A stretch of DNA of 64,000 bases from Forficula auricularia (GCA_024734495.1 JALMQS010000849.1:387677-451676), one strand, 5' to 3'; counted from the stretch's first letter, positions 33,456-45,011 are shown. Made by a program: numbers and translations. The notes: generated by a model not told the origin, from the sequence alone.

Positions 33456-33600
33456 ATTATAATTCTTATTATATAATCAGCTTATTCTACGCATGAGTTT
33501 TAATAGTGAGTTAAACCGTTGTTATGGAAACAATTATTTTTTTTTTTTTTGAATTTGAAGTATATTTATATAAGGTGAATTAATTAAGATAAACGACTTT

Positions 33601-33800
33601 TTTTTTTTTTTTTTTTTGGCTAATTTCTGGCCCTTCTGAGCCATAGAGCCTAATTTACGATACTAGATATATTTTTTTTTTAAAATTAGTCTCTACCCTC
33701 GGGGGTCAGATTTTGGCTGGCTGCCTCGAGTCGGATTCGAACCTGGGTCTCCATGGAATAGCTCGCTGTCACGCTACCGACTAAGCCTATCGACCCCCTC
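33601..33800 (-). mobile_element. tRNA-derived SINE with 15-bp target duplication
   Basis: Flanked by AAGATAAACGACTTT at 33586-33600 and 33801-33815. On the minus strand it starts GGGGGTCGATAGGCTTAGTC (A-box region), has a perfect B box GGTTCGAATCC, a body, and an A-rich tail (T run at 33601-33617 on plus). Perfect duplication implies a recent LINE-driven insertion. A partial relative is at about 36815-36872. Confidence 0.9.
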
Positions 33801-33815
33801 AAGATAAACGACTTT

Positions 33816-33989
33816 TTATTGTCCAATGGATTTTTATTTAAACAGTCACAGACTATATCTATATATATTCAGCCTGAGAATGCAACTCACGTGCTATTCT
33901 TCAATTCTGGTTGTCTAAACACAGGCGTTGCCGTAAAGTGCTACCCTCTTCTGGATCTTTTTTTGATAAGAACATGGTTGATCAGAAGA
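33816..33989. other. Unassigned intron sequence
   Basis: Short stretch between the SINE and the next repeat. A small open frame shows no family signature. Confidence 0.35.
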
Positions 33990-34715
33990 TTTGAAAAAAA
34001 ATAATTTTTAAGAAAAAAATTAAAACCGACTTCATAAAATTAAATGCAACAAATAAAATACACTAAAAGGTATAAAATAATTATTAACTTATTTAGTTAC
34101 AACTAAACTACGAAAATATTAATATGAAATTACTTTTTGAAGTCGGTGCCAAACATATACATTTTATGAATCGCACTCGACAGATCTTACTTAGTACGTT
34201 TGGAGGGTACGCTCGCTTATAGGTATAGTTTGTTTGGTACCGACTTCAAAAAGTAATTTCATGTTAATATTTAGTCGTTTAGTTGTAACTTAATAAGATA
34301 ATAATTATTTTATACCTTTTAGTGTATTTTATTTGTTGCATTTAATTTTTTGAAGTCGGTTTTATTTTTTCTTAAAAATTATTTTTATTTTTCTCTATTT
34401 AGTGATGTTATTAATAGTGATCATATCATCAGAACTTGACCAAATTAATATGGCACCATCCCTAAGATCACCCTCCTTTCCAATAAAAAAGAATCATCGA
34501 AATCGGTTCATAAACAAAGAAGTTAGGCCTGAACAAACCTAAAAAGAAAAGGTCTAATACCTATAAAAAAATGGAACCAATCGGAAGCTAGACTGAACCC
34601 AATGCAAATTTTTTTTTCAAAATCGGTTCACAATTGGCGGAGATATCAGGTAACATAGGCACAAAAAAAAATTCAGTCGAATAGAGAACCTTCTGCTTTT
34701 TTGAAGTCGGTTAAA
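33990..34715. repeat. Family 4 repeat, palindromic copy
   Basis: Arms of about 150 bp: AAACCGACTTCATAAAATTA (34022) mirrors TTGAAGTCGGTTTTATTTT (34350). Between them is the centre with GGGTACGCTCGCTTAT. A longer tail follows to TTTTTTGAAGTCGGTTAAAA near 34710. Confidence 0.8.
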
Positions 34716-35292
34716 AACTAGTGGGAATATCGAAACCAAATTTCACACCTAGTTTTGGTCCATTGAGATTAAGAGCTGATTAGATTTTGGTGAATATCGA
34801 CCCAAAATTAAGGGGGTTTGATGGGGGGTTAAAAATTAAAAATCTAGGCCATTTGAGCAAACACAACCAAACTTTGTATACATAATCAGTGGACCCCCAG
34901 GGGTCTAAAAATGCAAAAGCTAACCCCCCCTACATGAATATAAATAATTTTATTAAATATTAAATATAAGGAGGGGCCAGGTTGTATGGTAATGTCAAGT
35001 GGATGGACACATCAGAATACGTCAGCTTATTTTTCATCGGTATAACCTAACAAAAAAGGTCTAATACCAATGAAAAAAAAACGGGACCAATCGGAAGCTA
35101 GACTGAACCCAATGCAATTTTTTTCAAAATCTGTTCACAATTGGCAGAGATATGAGGTAACATAGACACAAAAAAAAATTCATTCGAATAGAGAACCGCC
35201 TCCTTCTTTGAAGTCGGTTAAAAATAGAAATATTCTATTAATTTCATTTAAATTATAAAAAATTCCTTTTTTATTTACGTATATAAATTTTC
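34716..35292 (+). mobile_element. Family 2 fragment plus family 4 tail
   Basis: 34720-35030 holds the family 2 block with TTTCACACCTAGTTTTGGTC, one minisatellite unit and the tail. 35035-35225 is a family 4 tail ending TTTGAAGTCGGTTAAAAA. Then unassigned AT-rich sequence to the piggyBac. Confidence 0.6.
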
Positions 35293-36756
35293 TTAACACT
35301 AGAACGCCCGAAGCCGTCAATTTGACGGTTTTCACATTTCATTTCTCTTTCATTTCGTTACTATTTAAGCTAGAACTTTGAAACTCGCTGACTTTTAATC
35401 ATTTTTGAATAGCTTTCTAATAAAAAAAATAGCACCCTATGAATTTTTATTTAGGAGAAAATTATGGATTTACCAAGAACGCCCAGAAGCAGTCAATTTG
35501 ACGGTAACACTTTTTTACCCCAATTTTTATATTTTAAATTAATTTTTCAACTACGAATAATTCCCATTCTTTTTTTGGAACATTTCCATCCTTTTTGACC
35601 CTCGGATTATTTTTTGTTCTGCCTTTTTTTTCAATTTACAATCTTCCTTGAAAAACTTGGGGTAAAATAAAAAATTATGTTTCTTTATGTCAATTTTTTT
35701 TATCTTTTGATGATTCACTTTATTATTTTACAACATTTCGAGGGAACCTACTGTTTTGAAATCCATATATATAATGTCGAGCCCCTAGTCTTAGAACTGA
35801 AGAAAATAGAGCTGTAAATATATGTAAAAAATTTGTTTGTGGCAAATGTAGTGGAAAAGTACTAAATATATGTATCAATTGCAACGAAAAATAATAATAA
35901 ATATGGTGTACATTTAATATAGAAACTGGTTTTGTTAATGATAATACTCGATAAATATAGCATGTTAATTTTTCATTTTATATCATAATGATTATTAAAA
36001 AATTAAAATGTAATATATTAATATGTATTTTTAATATATAAATTGATAATAGAATTATATTTATTATTAGAAAAATAAAGAAAATATTAAAAAATAATTT
36101 TTAAGAAAAATAAAAACTGACTTCAAAAATTAAATGCAACAAATAAAATACACTAAAAGGTATAAAATAATTATTATCTTATTTAGTTACAACTAAACGA
36201 CGAAATATTAACATGAAATTACTTTTTGAAGTCGGTGCCAAACAAACTATACCTATAAGCGAGCATACCCTCCAAACGTACTAAGTAAGATCCGTCGAGT
36301 GCGATTCATAAAAGGTATAGTGTTTGGCACCGACTTCAAAAAGTAATTTCATGTTAATATTTCGTCGTTTAGTTGTAACTAAATAAGATAATAATTATTT
36401 TATACCTTTTTAGTGTATTTTATTTGTTGCATTGAATTTTTTGAAGTCGGTTTTTATTTTTCTTAAAATTATTTTTATTTTTCTCTTTTTAGTGATGTTA
36501 TTAATAGTGATCATATCATCAGAACTTGACCAAATTAATATGACACCATCCCTAAGACATCCCCTTTCGGATAAAAAAAGAACCATCGAAATCGGTTCAT
36601 AAACAAAGAGGTTAGGTCTAAACAAACCTAATAAAAAAGGTAATAAAAGGAAACAGAATGATTTTATTTAGTTTGAGTGTTGAAAAATGCAAGTCGTCAA
36701 ATTGACGGCATCCGGGCGTTCTAGGGGATCTGAAAGTCCGGGCGTTCTAGTGTTAA
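35293..36756 (+). mobile_element. piggyBac derivative with internal deletion and nested repeat
   Basis: Bounded by TTAA at 35293-35296 and 36753-36756. Ends CACTAGAACGCCCG and CGGGCGTTCTAGTG are inverted repeats; a second inner inverted motif CCGTCAATTTGACGG/CGTCAAATTGACGG lies near each end. TTAA target and these ends are diagnostic of piggyBac. Only a start-proximal piece (MDLPRTP...) and a Cys-rich C-terminal piece (CKKFVCGKCSGKVLNICINC) of the transposase remain, so it is non-autonomous. A family 4 repeat is inserted at about 36095-36638. Confidence 0.88.
36095..36638. repeat. Family 4 repeat nested in the piggyBac
   Basis: Comparison with the piggyBac copy at 61271-62296, which lacks it, fixes the insertion between AAAATATTAAA and TAATAAAAGGAAACAG. 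Palindromic arms as in other family 4 copies. Confidence 0.8.
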
Positions 36757-37345
36757 AGATATTTTTAGGTTATTTTTTTCGGATATGTAAGAAAAGCTAG
36801 CCAAATTTACATCAGGTTTTAGCCGGATGCCTAGAGTCGGATTCGAACCCGGGTTCTTATTAAAAAGGGTATTTAAAAAGAAAAAATATTGGTGGGGCAA
36901 TTGAGATGGGACGGGGCACGTAGCAGGTAGAATAAGAAATCCAAGAAATAAAAGAACAGCCTACTTTTAATTCGATTTATTCTTGCAAAAAAAGAGATTT
37001 CTTTATTCTTTGGCCTTATCATTAAATTCTTAAGAAAAATCCAAATATCACAAACATGTGCTGTTTTTAAATATCTCTGGCTAAGATTTCAAAACGAAAC
37101 AAATATTAACGGTTCGATAGCTCTTTTCAAACTTGAAAATGTTTTTATATTTATATATAATGCGGCAAACCTTAGCAAGCAGTTTTTTTTAACGCCCATA
37201 TAAAAGCATTGCAAGCATTTTCTTAAATTCAACTTTTAGAGAAAGTAAGCCTTTTTAAATTTTGACATTCAAAATTATTTATTCATATAAGATTTCTATC
37301 GAAATGTCATTAATATGGTTTTAAGTTTAAATGTAGAATGCTCAC
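36757..37345. other. Unassigned intron sequence with SINE fragment
   Basis: 36815-36872 resembles the SINE at 33601-33800 (GAGTCGGATTCGAACCCGGG, B-box part). The rest is AT-rich up to exon F. Confidence 0.5.
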
Positions 37346-37535
37346 CTGCGTATCCAAGGGCGGTCACTACAACAATCCAACCAAGGCTTAACGTCCACCC
37401 TAAAGGAGCAAGCGAATTAAAGAGGGCAGCCTGGTCAGAGTCGTATTTATATCCAGGTTTGGCCATATGATAAGGACCACATAGGGATCCGAAGCCAAAT
37501 GTCAGACATAAGAACCAACCGAGGGTCAGATGAAA
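37346..37535 (-). CDS. NRF-6-like exon F (two membrane helices)
   Basis: 190 bp, phase 0 in and phase 1 out; acceptor ACATTTCAG/TTTCAT, donor GCAG/GTGAGC. Encodes HLTLGWFLCLTFGFGSLCG, a loop GPYHMAKPGYKYDSDQAALF, then LAPLGWTLSLGWIVVVTALG. The A-L-x-N-x-L-x-x-x-x-W-x-L-x-x-x-W pattern matches the family. An RTE-type LINE fragment begins 60 bp upstream of the exon in gene orientation. Confidence 0.9.
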
Positions 37536-37594
37536 CTGAAATGTACATATTACTAACATTAAATATTTATAGTTAAAAATTTATCTAGAGTTCA

Positions 37595-38365
37595 TCATCA
37601 TTGAGTATACAGTCCTAAGACTGGTTTGATGCAACAATCCGTCTCCACTCGACTCTGTCCCCCGCCAGCTGTTTGACCTCTCTAAATGTCTGGCATCCCA
37701 TATCCCCAATTATTTAGTTGAAATATTCTAATCTGGGTCTTCCCCTTCCCCTTTTCTTTCCCACCTCCCCCTCCAAGATATCATCCCCTAAGCAGTCCCC
37801 CATGTCTCAGTGTGTGCCCCATCATCTGACCTCTTCTCCTTTTCAGACTCTTCCACAAGGTCCTTCTTTTTCCGATTCTTCCAAGAACTTCTTCATTTGT
37901 AATTTTATCCATCCATTTGATATTCATCATTCTTCTGTAGCACCACATTTCGAAAGCCTCTAATCTCTTTCTCTCCGCTTTTCTAATTGTCCAGGTTTCA
38001 CACCCGTACATGGCTATGTTCCATACATATGTCTTCAATAGCAACTTCCTGTTTGCTAAGCTGATTGAGGAGGAGCATAGTAGTTTTTGTTTTGAATTAA
38101 ACCCCATTTTTGCTTGGGCAATTCTTGATTTAATTTCGTTTTCGCTCCTCCCATCCCATGTTATTTTACTTCCTAGGTAGCGGAATTCCTTAACTCTTCT
38201 AGGTTTTCTTGGTTAATTTTGATGCATTCCTGTCTCGTTTGTTCTTTTTTGTACATACTAGGACCTTGGTTTTATTCTTGTTTATTTTCATTTTCATTTC
38301 TTCTATTAGGATTTGGTTAATTCCATTCAGGGCGTCCTCTAATTCTTTTTTGTTGCTTCCTATAT
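37595..38365 (-). pseudogene. RTE-type LINE 3' part, minus copy
   Basis: Minus strand; nearly identical to 47868-48685. Carries GFNSKQKLLCSSSISLANRK, TYVWNIAMYGCETWTIRKAE and RMMNIKWMDKITNEEVLGRI, then RRGQMMGHTLRHGG; typical of the C-terminal part of RTE-like reverse transcriptases. A frame disruption occurs after HGGLLRG. Ends at the CATCATCATT simple repeat (37593-37602 on plus) that marks the 3' end of this family. 5'-truncated. Confidence 0.8.
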
Positions 38366-38439
38366 TATTGGTTATTTTTACATTAAAATGGAAAATTTTA
38401 CATAGAATTGAAAAGATACAACATTTTTAAGAAATACCT

Positions 38440-39160
38440 TCTTTTAAGTAATAGCCCAGTAAATAGAGGATCCAAAAAGTGTATCAGCTTACAATAATTG
38501 CGGGGAAAGATTTTTTTTCTAGGATCGTTTGGTATGTTGTGGGTTATGCTAAATCTAAGTTTGCGGCCTCGAAAGTGTTGGGGACAACTTTTGGTGGCCG
38601 AAAAACCTCGAAATTTTATAAAATTTTCCAATTTTTCGCTTAAAACACGAAAACGGTCAATATTTTGTAAATAACCGTTCGTTAGTAAATTAAAAGAGGA
38701 CAAAATTTCGTGTCGATTACAAAAAATATAGAAAATAGGTCCAGTAGTTCAATTTTTTATGGGGATCCAAATAACAGCCCCCCCGGATTACTTTTGAATG
38801 CCTACCCCCTAAAACTCGCACTTTTTTCGATTTTTTCCCATTTTGACCATGAACGAGAACGTTTTCGACAAAGACCACTTTATACATTTTTAAACTAGAA
38901 TAAATTTGCTACAATTTAAATAAAGTTTCATCTTATTTGGATAATGGTGACCCGTGCCGCAATGAGGTTGAAATTTTGAAAAAAATTTTGTGCAAAAAAT
39001 CTCAGTTTTTCTTTCATAAAATGAAAACCACTCATCCTAGAAAGTTGATTCCTATCTTATTGTCTAGGAAATTTTGTTCAATTGAATGTTTACTTGGACT
39101 AATTTTTTGATAAAATTCTTAGATTTATAGATATCCAGCATATCCCATGACTCTTTTGAC
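38440..39160 (+). repeat. Dispersed repeat, inverted relative to 49560-50600
   Basis: Shares TAAATAGAGGATCCAAAAAG, AACGGTC, TCCCATTTTGACCATGAACG and AAAATGAAAACCACTCATCC with the later locus, which contains an extra MITE. Small open frames here carry no family signature. Confidence 0.75.
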
Positions 39161-39470
39161 GATTTTGATCATATCCTGTTCGGATAATTTATATCCAAAG
39201 TTAGCTCTAAGTCTATCTTAATTAAGCCTTCAATCTTTACTTGAAAACGACTCCAAAAATAGGGGTCGAAACGTCGTGTATTCTGATGAGTTTATCTCAT
39301 TAAAATATGTGAACCTAAACATACTTTCTGATTAACTACTCTAACACCGAAGAAACAAATCTTCAATTATTTATAAACTAGCTGCTAATCCCGCCTTCAG
39401 CGGGCATCTTGAGGGCCCCCTTAACGCGACAGTGGGTTTTAATTTAGTATAAAGAGGAGAAAAAACTTAC
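39161..39470. other. Intron sequence with two repeat ends
   Basis: 39240-39275 has a degenerate hammerhead-like stem (GACTCC/GGGGTC then GAAACGTC). 39371-39415 is a Helitron/Helentron-like end in reverse (TTTATAAACTAGCTGC, then hairpin CCCGCCTTCAGCGGG). Confidence 0.45.
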
Positions 39471-39600
39471 TTTGTTCATGTGAAAGTTATATTGATGTTT
39501 CTTCAAAAAGTAGCCTATCAGAATACCAATTATATAGACTGAAACTCGATGACTTGGTAAAATATAAGTTAAATTTGCTGTACGAAATAATTGTTTGGAT
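39471..39600 (-). CDS. NRF-6-like exon E (IGILIGYFL helix)
   Basis: 130 bp, phase 2 in and phase 0 out. The acceptor is a long T tract plus AG (the A run at 39602-39622 on the plus strand); the donor is AACAAA/GTAAGT. The first base completes Pro from exon D, giving YFGIPSKQLFRTANL, then YILPSHRVSVYIIGILIGYF and a basic tail LKKHQYNFHMNK. The R-x-x-x-Y-x-I-G-x-x-x-G-Y pattern is typical of the family. Confidence 0.87.
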
Positions 39601-40379
39601 CTAAAAAAAAAAAAAAAAAAAAATAAATAAAAATATTTACCCTAATAATTTAAACAGGGACGATGGTTACAATCTAAATGAGATGTGGAACCTGATCTTA
39701 TAAATTTAATCCAATAATTCCATGTAACCTACCAGATAAGGTAACTTAAGTTATCAAAAATATTTGGTAAAAAATAAGTTTAAAGAAATGCTTTTTAGAA
39801 TTTCTAAAAAACTTTTAATTATCAAAACATTTTTGAATACCGTGTCAACTTACAGATATCAGGGTAGCTAACTTCATGTAAAAATATGTTAATATACAAA
39901 ATGTACCTTATATTAAAAAATCCAACGATGTAAACTATAACATTCTTGATATAGTGAATTAATTGTTATGTACTATTATTGCTATTATTATCATTTGATT
40001 TGTCAATATAATTTTTTTGCTTTTTATAATCTTTAAAAACATGTAATGCTCAATCCGACAGGGGGCGCTGATGCCGTCGGTATATTTGGGCTTTGAGCCC
40101 AGATAAACATGATTGACTCAGTTAACCTATAATCGGAGTGGGTACTCATACTTGAGAACGATCGCAGAATAAGTCGATCGAAACGTTGTATTAAAATTGT
40201 AATTATTTGTTTCAATAAATAATTATAAAGTAATCATGTGTGATTTAAATAAAAATTTAAATTTTAAAAAATATTTAAATTTAAGTTCCATCAAAATGCT
40301 TAAGATTAATTTAAATTAACTATAATATTATATTATTAAGTAGTAAACTTATTTAATGTATATCGAACTATACTTATAG
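39601..40379. other. Intron sequence, hammerhead-like stem
   Basis: A polypyrimidine tract for the exon E acceptor is at 39602-39622 (A run on plus). The motif at 40151-40187 has helix GATCG/CGATC followed by GAAACGTT, but the CUGANGA box is replaced by CTTGAGAA. No gene. Confidence 0.4.
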
Positions 40380-41815
40380 CAAATTTATAATCTTCTCATC
40401 AATACATCAAAGAATAATGAACACATTAACGATAATTGTTTTTGATCGCGCTTTTTAAACATGATATACATCGCGAGACTACTGCTGGTTGAGCCTGTTG
40501 GAGTCTGCTGAGTCTTAAATCTGGACAAAGAGAGAATGAAAAAGATGATCCATTTATTTTATTTTTTTATTTTTTTTTTTTAATGATAATGATGAGAGAA
40601 GGAGTTACACCAAAAAGGTGCAACCCCTAAAGGCCTCGGTTGGCCCCTCCATCGTGAAAAGAAGAAGAAAGGATTTTATGGGTTGGGCGGAGGTCGAAGG
40701 TATCTGTGGATACGGGTCTTAAATAGCTTAAGGTTATAAGTCGCGGGAAAGATGGTGGCAGGGAGAGAGTTCCAGTCTCTGGAGGTCATAGGAATAAAAG
40801 AGTTGGCGAAAGCGCTTGTTCGACTTTTATCCAATTTGACAGCGAAGGGGTGCTGAGCGTTAGAAAACCGCGTGTTTCTCGTAAAGAGGGCATTAGGGGG
40901 GATAAGAGATTTCAGCTCGACTGAACAGACACCGTGATAGTATCTGTAGTACAGGGAAAGGGCAGAAACGGTTCTTCGGTGAGCCAGGGAGTCGAGTGAG
41001 TTGGTTAGAGCCGGGTCTCCTATTAGTTTAATTGCTCGCTTCTGAATTGCATCCAGTGTAGCAAGAGAATGCTTGATGCACCCCTCCACAGATGAGAGCC
41101 ATATTCGAGACAGGGACGAATTTGAGCCTTATACAGCATAAGAAGTTGACTGGGAGTATAACAGCGTCTAGACCTAAATAGGAGACCAAGCTTGCGCGCT
41201 GCAGCTTTAGCAGTGGTTGAGATATGGTCATTCCATGAAAGGTCAGACCCTAGAGTTACGCCTAGCATTGAAATTTTATCCCTGAATTCTAGTGAGTTTG
41301 AGTCGAATGATATGTTTGGGAGGTTTCTGTCGACGCGCCTAGAAATAAGGCAACACTGAGTTTTCCCTGCATTGAAGTTAACTAAGTTTTGGGATCCCCA
41401 GTTTTTAAGTTTGCACAAGTCTAAATTAATTGAAGAGGCAATGTCTGCACGGTTTTTATGCGATGCAGGGGCGTTATGTAGGGTGCTGTCATCTGCGTAA
41501 CAATGTACCGGATTGGAGGGCAAGTTTAGAAGGTCGTTGATATAGATAAGAAAAAGCGTAGGGGAGATAACCGATCCCTGAGGAACTCCAGCGTTGGTGT
41601 GGAAGGGGGAAGATGATATTCCATCGATGACAACCTTAATACTACGGTCTGAAAGAAAACTTTCGAGCAACTTACAGAGTTTCGGTGCAAGGCCGACGGA
41701 GGTCAATTTGGCAATTTAGCTATAATCCAGCTTTTTCATTCTCTCTTGGTCCAGACTTAAGACTCAGCAGACTCCAATAGCTTCAACCAAAAGTAGTCTC
41801 GCGATATACCGGGTG
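40380..41815 (-). mobile_element. CR1/L2-like LINE inside inverted flanks
   Basis: A LINE (40560-41706, minus) sits between inverted sequences: 40430-40540 is mirrored by about 41735-41815 (AGACTCAGCAGACTCCAATA and its counterpart) and, further, by 45015-45130. The LINE tail is the T-rich run at 40558-40581 on plus. Confidence 0.7.
40676..41706 (-). pseudogene. CR1/L2-like reverse transcriptase, frameshifted
   Basis: First frame (41706>41023): LLESFLSDRSIKVVIDGISS, VPQGSVISPTLFLIYINDLL (motif B), VHCYADDSTLHNA (motif C, YADD), CCLISRRVDRNLPN, MLGVTLGSDLSWNDHI, IRPCLEYGSHLWRGA. Second frame (41089>40676): SLATLDAIQKRAIKLIGDPA, then SRDWNSLPATIFPATYNLKL, FKTRIHRYLRP, stop. These are consecutive blocks of one protein; the frame shifts by one base near 41075. 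Motif A and the endonuclease are missing, so it is a 5'-truncated dead copy. Confidence 0.85.
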
Positions 41816-41817
41816 AG

Positions 41818-42180
41818 TTTTTACTTTATCCAATGCGAAGCATGGGGGAAAGTATTGTAATCGGTCTCGCGGCAAGCACGACTTCAAGGGGTCCTCAAGT
41901 AAATAATACGGAACCCATGGACTCAATTAAGGTCACAAATTGAAGTATTCAATTAGATTGAATTTTAGCACGTGACGGTTTTGCCAAAAATTACCTGGGA
42001 TCTCATCCAGAGGCCAAAAAGTGGCATTTTTTTGGAAGTGCGTGGGGATGGATGGATGTATGTACGTTATCGTTTTTTTGGCCCACGATTTTTTCCACAC
42101 CGTTGCACCGATTGAATTGAAATTGAAAACCTACCATTGTTTTAACAAAATGAAGCGCTGATTAGTTTTTCGTAGGGGGT
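41818..42180 (-). mobile_element. Helitron-like family 1, tail fragment
   Basis: TTTATCCAATGCGAAGCATG at 41823, then body to CATTTTGTTAAAAC-type sequence near 42150. Its outer flank ACCGGGTGAGTTTTT is mirrored at 45010-45025 outside the opposite copy. Confidence 0.7.
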
Positions 42181-42557
42181 GAAAAACAACCCCTATGACA
42201 TATAATTAAAAATATTCCATTCCATCGGATTTAATAGATGACACCATCTTATGATTTTCTAGTAAATTTGAATCTATTACCATCGGCAAATTAATATATT
42301 TAATATTTTAATAATTTTTCGACATTGGTCTATGATATTCCATAGTGTATCCCAAGTCTTCTGGATAAATTCCTGTTGCAATTTTGTTATTTTGGCCTGT
42401 TGTATTTTCTTCGTAGCCTTTACACTTTCTGTTTTTTTTTTAAACAGATTTACAACAGGATAAAATGAAGCTCTTGAGGGTGTATCCCTGTCAGAAAAAT
42501 GCTCGGCATCCATTTGTCATTTCATTGGCTGCCCCATAACACTTCTTCCATATTCTC
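42181..42557. other. Unassigned intron sequence
   Basis: A 78-codon open frame (42513>42277) has Lys-rich, coiled-coil-like composition (KTESVKATKKIQQAKITKLQ) but no recognised family. Confidence 0.35.
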
Positions 42558-42567
42558 CATAAATTAA

Positions 42568-42881
42568 AAAAAAAAAAAATCTCTGGCTCGACAACCCTTC
42601 ATGGGCCTTGGCCTACTGAATTGGTTGCTGTCCTAATTGGAAACAGTACCGAGGGGTCAAGTGGTTAGCTCAACGCACATCTACAACCTTCGTTTCAGTT
42701 TTCTTAACCGAGATTCGCTACTTCTCAATCAAGCAGCTACTCATTTATCCTCACGAGGCTGAGTGAACCCCATTCCAGACCCTATACTTACAGAAAAATT
42801 TCTGAGCATAGCCGGGAATCGAACCCGGGACCTCCAAGTTGCCAGTTAGTTACTCTGACCATTAGACCACGGAGGCGGTTT
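42568..42881 (-). mobile_element. tRNA-derived SINE with 10-bp target duplication
   Basis: Flanked by CATAAATTAA at 42558-42567 and 42882-42891. Minus strand: CCGCCTCCGTGGTCTAATGG (A box TGGTCTAATGG), B box GGTTCGATTCCC, a body of about 200 bp, and the end GGTTGTCGAGCCAGAGA followed by a T run. About 314 bp. The tail is oligo(T) in element orientation, unlike the A tail of the SINE at 33601-33800. Confidence 0.9.
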
Positions 42882-42891
42882 CATAAATTAA

Positions 42892-43463
42892 GACCATTTT
42901 AATTCTGTCTTTGACAAAAAATGCTCCATTTTTATTATGGTAATACTATCTAGTGGATTGACACGAGAAATAAACTTTTTCAAACTCAAGAATTTTAACT
43001 AGTTCTATTAAGTAGAAAATAATCTCTTAAATCTGAGTATAACGAAGTTTTAATATCATTATAAACACTTATTTTCATTGTTGTGACTTTTCGATTTAAT
43101 GATTATTTATTTAATAATTAATTATTTGATAATTAAGTTCAATCATTGTTAAAAATAATTATTAAAATTATTTTTTGAGATCTAATTGATTAAATATTTT
43201 GTTTATTTGATATCGTATAAAAAATAGTTCTTATGAAAGCTGTTCAGTTTTTTTTTTTGTGAAGATTAAGGATCCATAAAGAAATATATATATATATAGG
43301 ATTCTATTTAAAAAACAGAAGTTGACCTTGAAATACCCTTGAAAGCTTGTTCTAGGTCGACAAACAATAGTGTAGTTTAGTTTCCCCTCGAGATAAATAA
43401 ATTATTATTTGAAACTTGTTTTCATATAATGCACTGTTTTGAGTTATAATACTGTCTCAAGAT
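42892..43463. other. Unassigned intron sequence
   Basis: AT-rich; an (AT)n tract at 43287-43298. No gene. Confidence 0.35.
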
Positions 43464-45011
43464 AAATAAACTGCAATGGATCGTTGCTAAACTTTATCCA
43501 AATTCATTTGAAATATTAATATGTTTATTCCTTTATTATTAATCAGATTTCACTTGCTATTTGCAGTTCATGTTGGCATTAATTCAAAAATAATGATCGA
43601 TTCTTATTTAAAAGTCGAGGAATAACCATTCTACATTCGATTTTTGACGTTTCGGTTATTTTTGGTAACCATTGGTGAAGACATGGAGGAATCGTCTTAA
43701 AATCAAAAATAGCAATCGATTCTCATCTAATACTTGAGGAATAACAATTCTACATTAGATTTTTGACGCTTCGATTATTATTGGCAACCATTGCTGAAGA
43801 CATGGAGGAATCGGCTTAAAATCAAAAATAACGATCGATTCTTATCTAATACTAGAGGAATAACCTTATTGCATTCCATTTTTGATGTTTTGACTATTAA
43901 TGGCAACCTCTACTGAAAACCGGAAGAATCGACTTAAAATCAAAAAGACTAAATTCTTTTGGTAAACAACTCAAAACATCAAAAATGGAATGCAATAAGG
44001 TTATTCCTCTAGTATTAGATAATAATCGATCGTTATTTTTGATTTTAAGCCGATTCCTCCATGTCTTCAGCAATGGTTGCCAATAATAATCGAAGCGTCA
44101 AAAATCTAATGTAGAATTATTATTCCTCAAGTAATAGATGAGAATCAATCGCTATTTTTGATTTTAAGTCGATTCCTCCATGTCTTCAGCAATGGTTACC
44201 AATAAAAACCGAAACGTCAAAAATCCAATTTAGAATGGTTATTCCTCAAGTACTAAATCAGAATCAATCACTATTTTTTGATTTTAAAGTTGCTATGGTT
44301 ACTTATAAAATTTCCTCCCAAATGTTTATCATTTCACAGCGAGAAGCCTAACCATTCTTACTTAAGCAAGTTTAAATGAGCTATATTACCGATCAAATGA
44401 ATAAATTTTAAAAAAAATTTTAAATTTTTGGTTACATAAGGAATTTAAAAAAGTACTATTTTACTAGTAAAGTACTTTAAAATATACTTTTACTAAAAAC
44501 TTTATTTAACCTTTTTTCTTGTCCCCAAGATACTTAATTAGGATATTAAATTTCATCAAAATTCGTTAAGTCATTTTCAAGATATTTAAAAAAAACTAAA
44601 AAAGTACCCAAATAAAGTACTAATGTTTGTTTTGCCGATATGTACCAAAAACTAAGCAGCGCTTCATTTTGCTAAAAGAATGGTAGGTTTTCAATTTCAT
44701 TTCAATCGGTGCAACGGTGTGGAAAAAATTGTGGGCTAAAAAAACGATAACATACATACATACATCCATCCATCCATCCATCCCCAAGAACTTCCAAAAA
44801 ATGGTACTTTTTGGCCTCTCGACGAGACCCCAGGTAATTTTTTTGCAAAATCGTCACGTGCTAAAATTCAACCTAATTGAATACTACAATTTGTGACCTT
44901 AATTGAGTCCATGGGTTCCGTAGTCTTTACCTGAGGACCCTTTGAAGTCCCGCTTGGCGCGCGAGCGATTACAATACTTCCCCATGCTTCGCATTGGATA
45001 AAGTAAAAAAC
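43464..45011 (+). mobile_element. Helitron-like family 1, longest copy
   Basis: Head at 43467 (CTGCAATGGATCGTTGC), end CCATGCTTCGCATTGGATAA near 44985, about 1.55 kb. Extra length comes from internal units: plus-oriented at 43620-43955, then reversed at 43970-44280, forming a large palindrome around AACAACTCAAAACATC. The body has CATCCATCCATCC near 44765. Non-coding. Confidence 0.75.

Noticed and set aside
41023..41706. Intact reverse-transcriptase gene
   Set aside because: Frameshift near 41075 and missing motif A and endonuclease show it is a dead 5'-truncated LINE.
42772..42878. Possible functional tRNA gene on the minus strand
   Set aside because: A and B boxes are good, but the acceptor ends do not pair and the segment continues into a SINE body with target duplicates.
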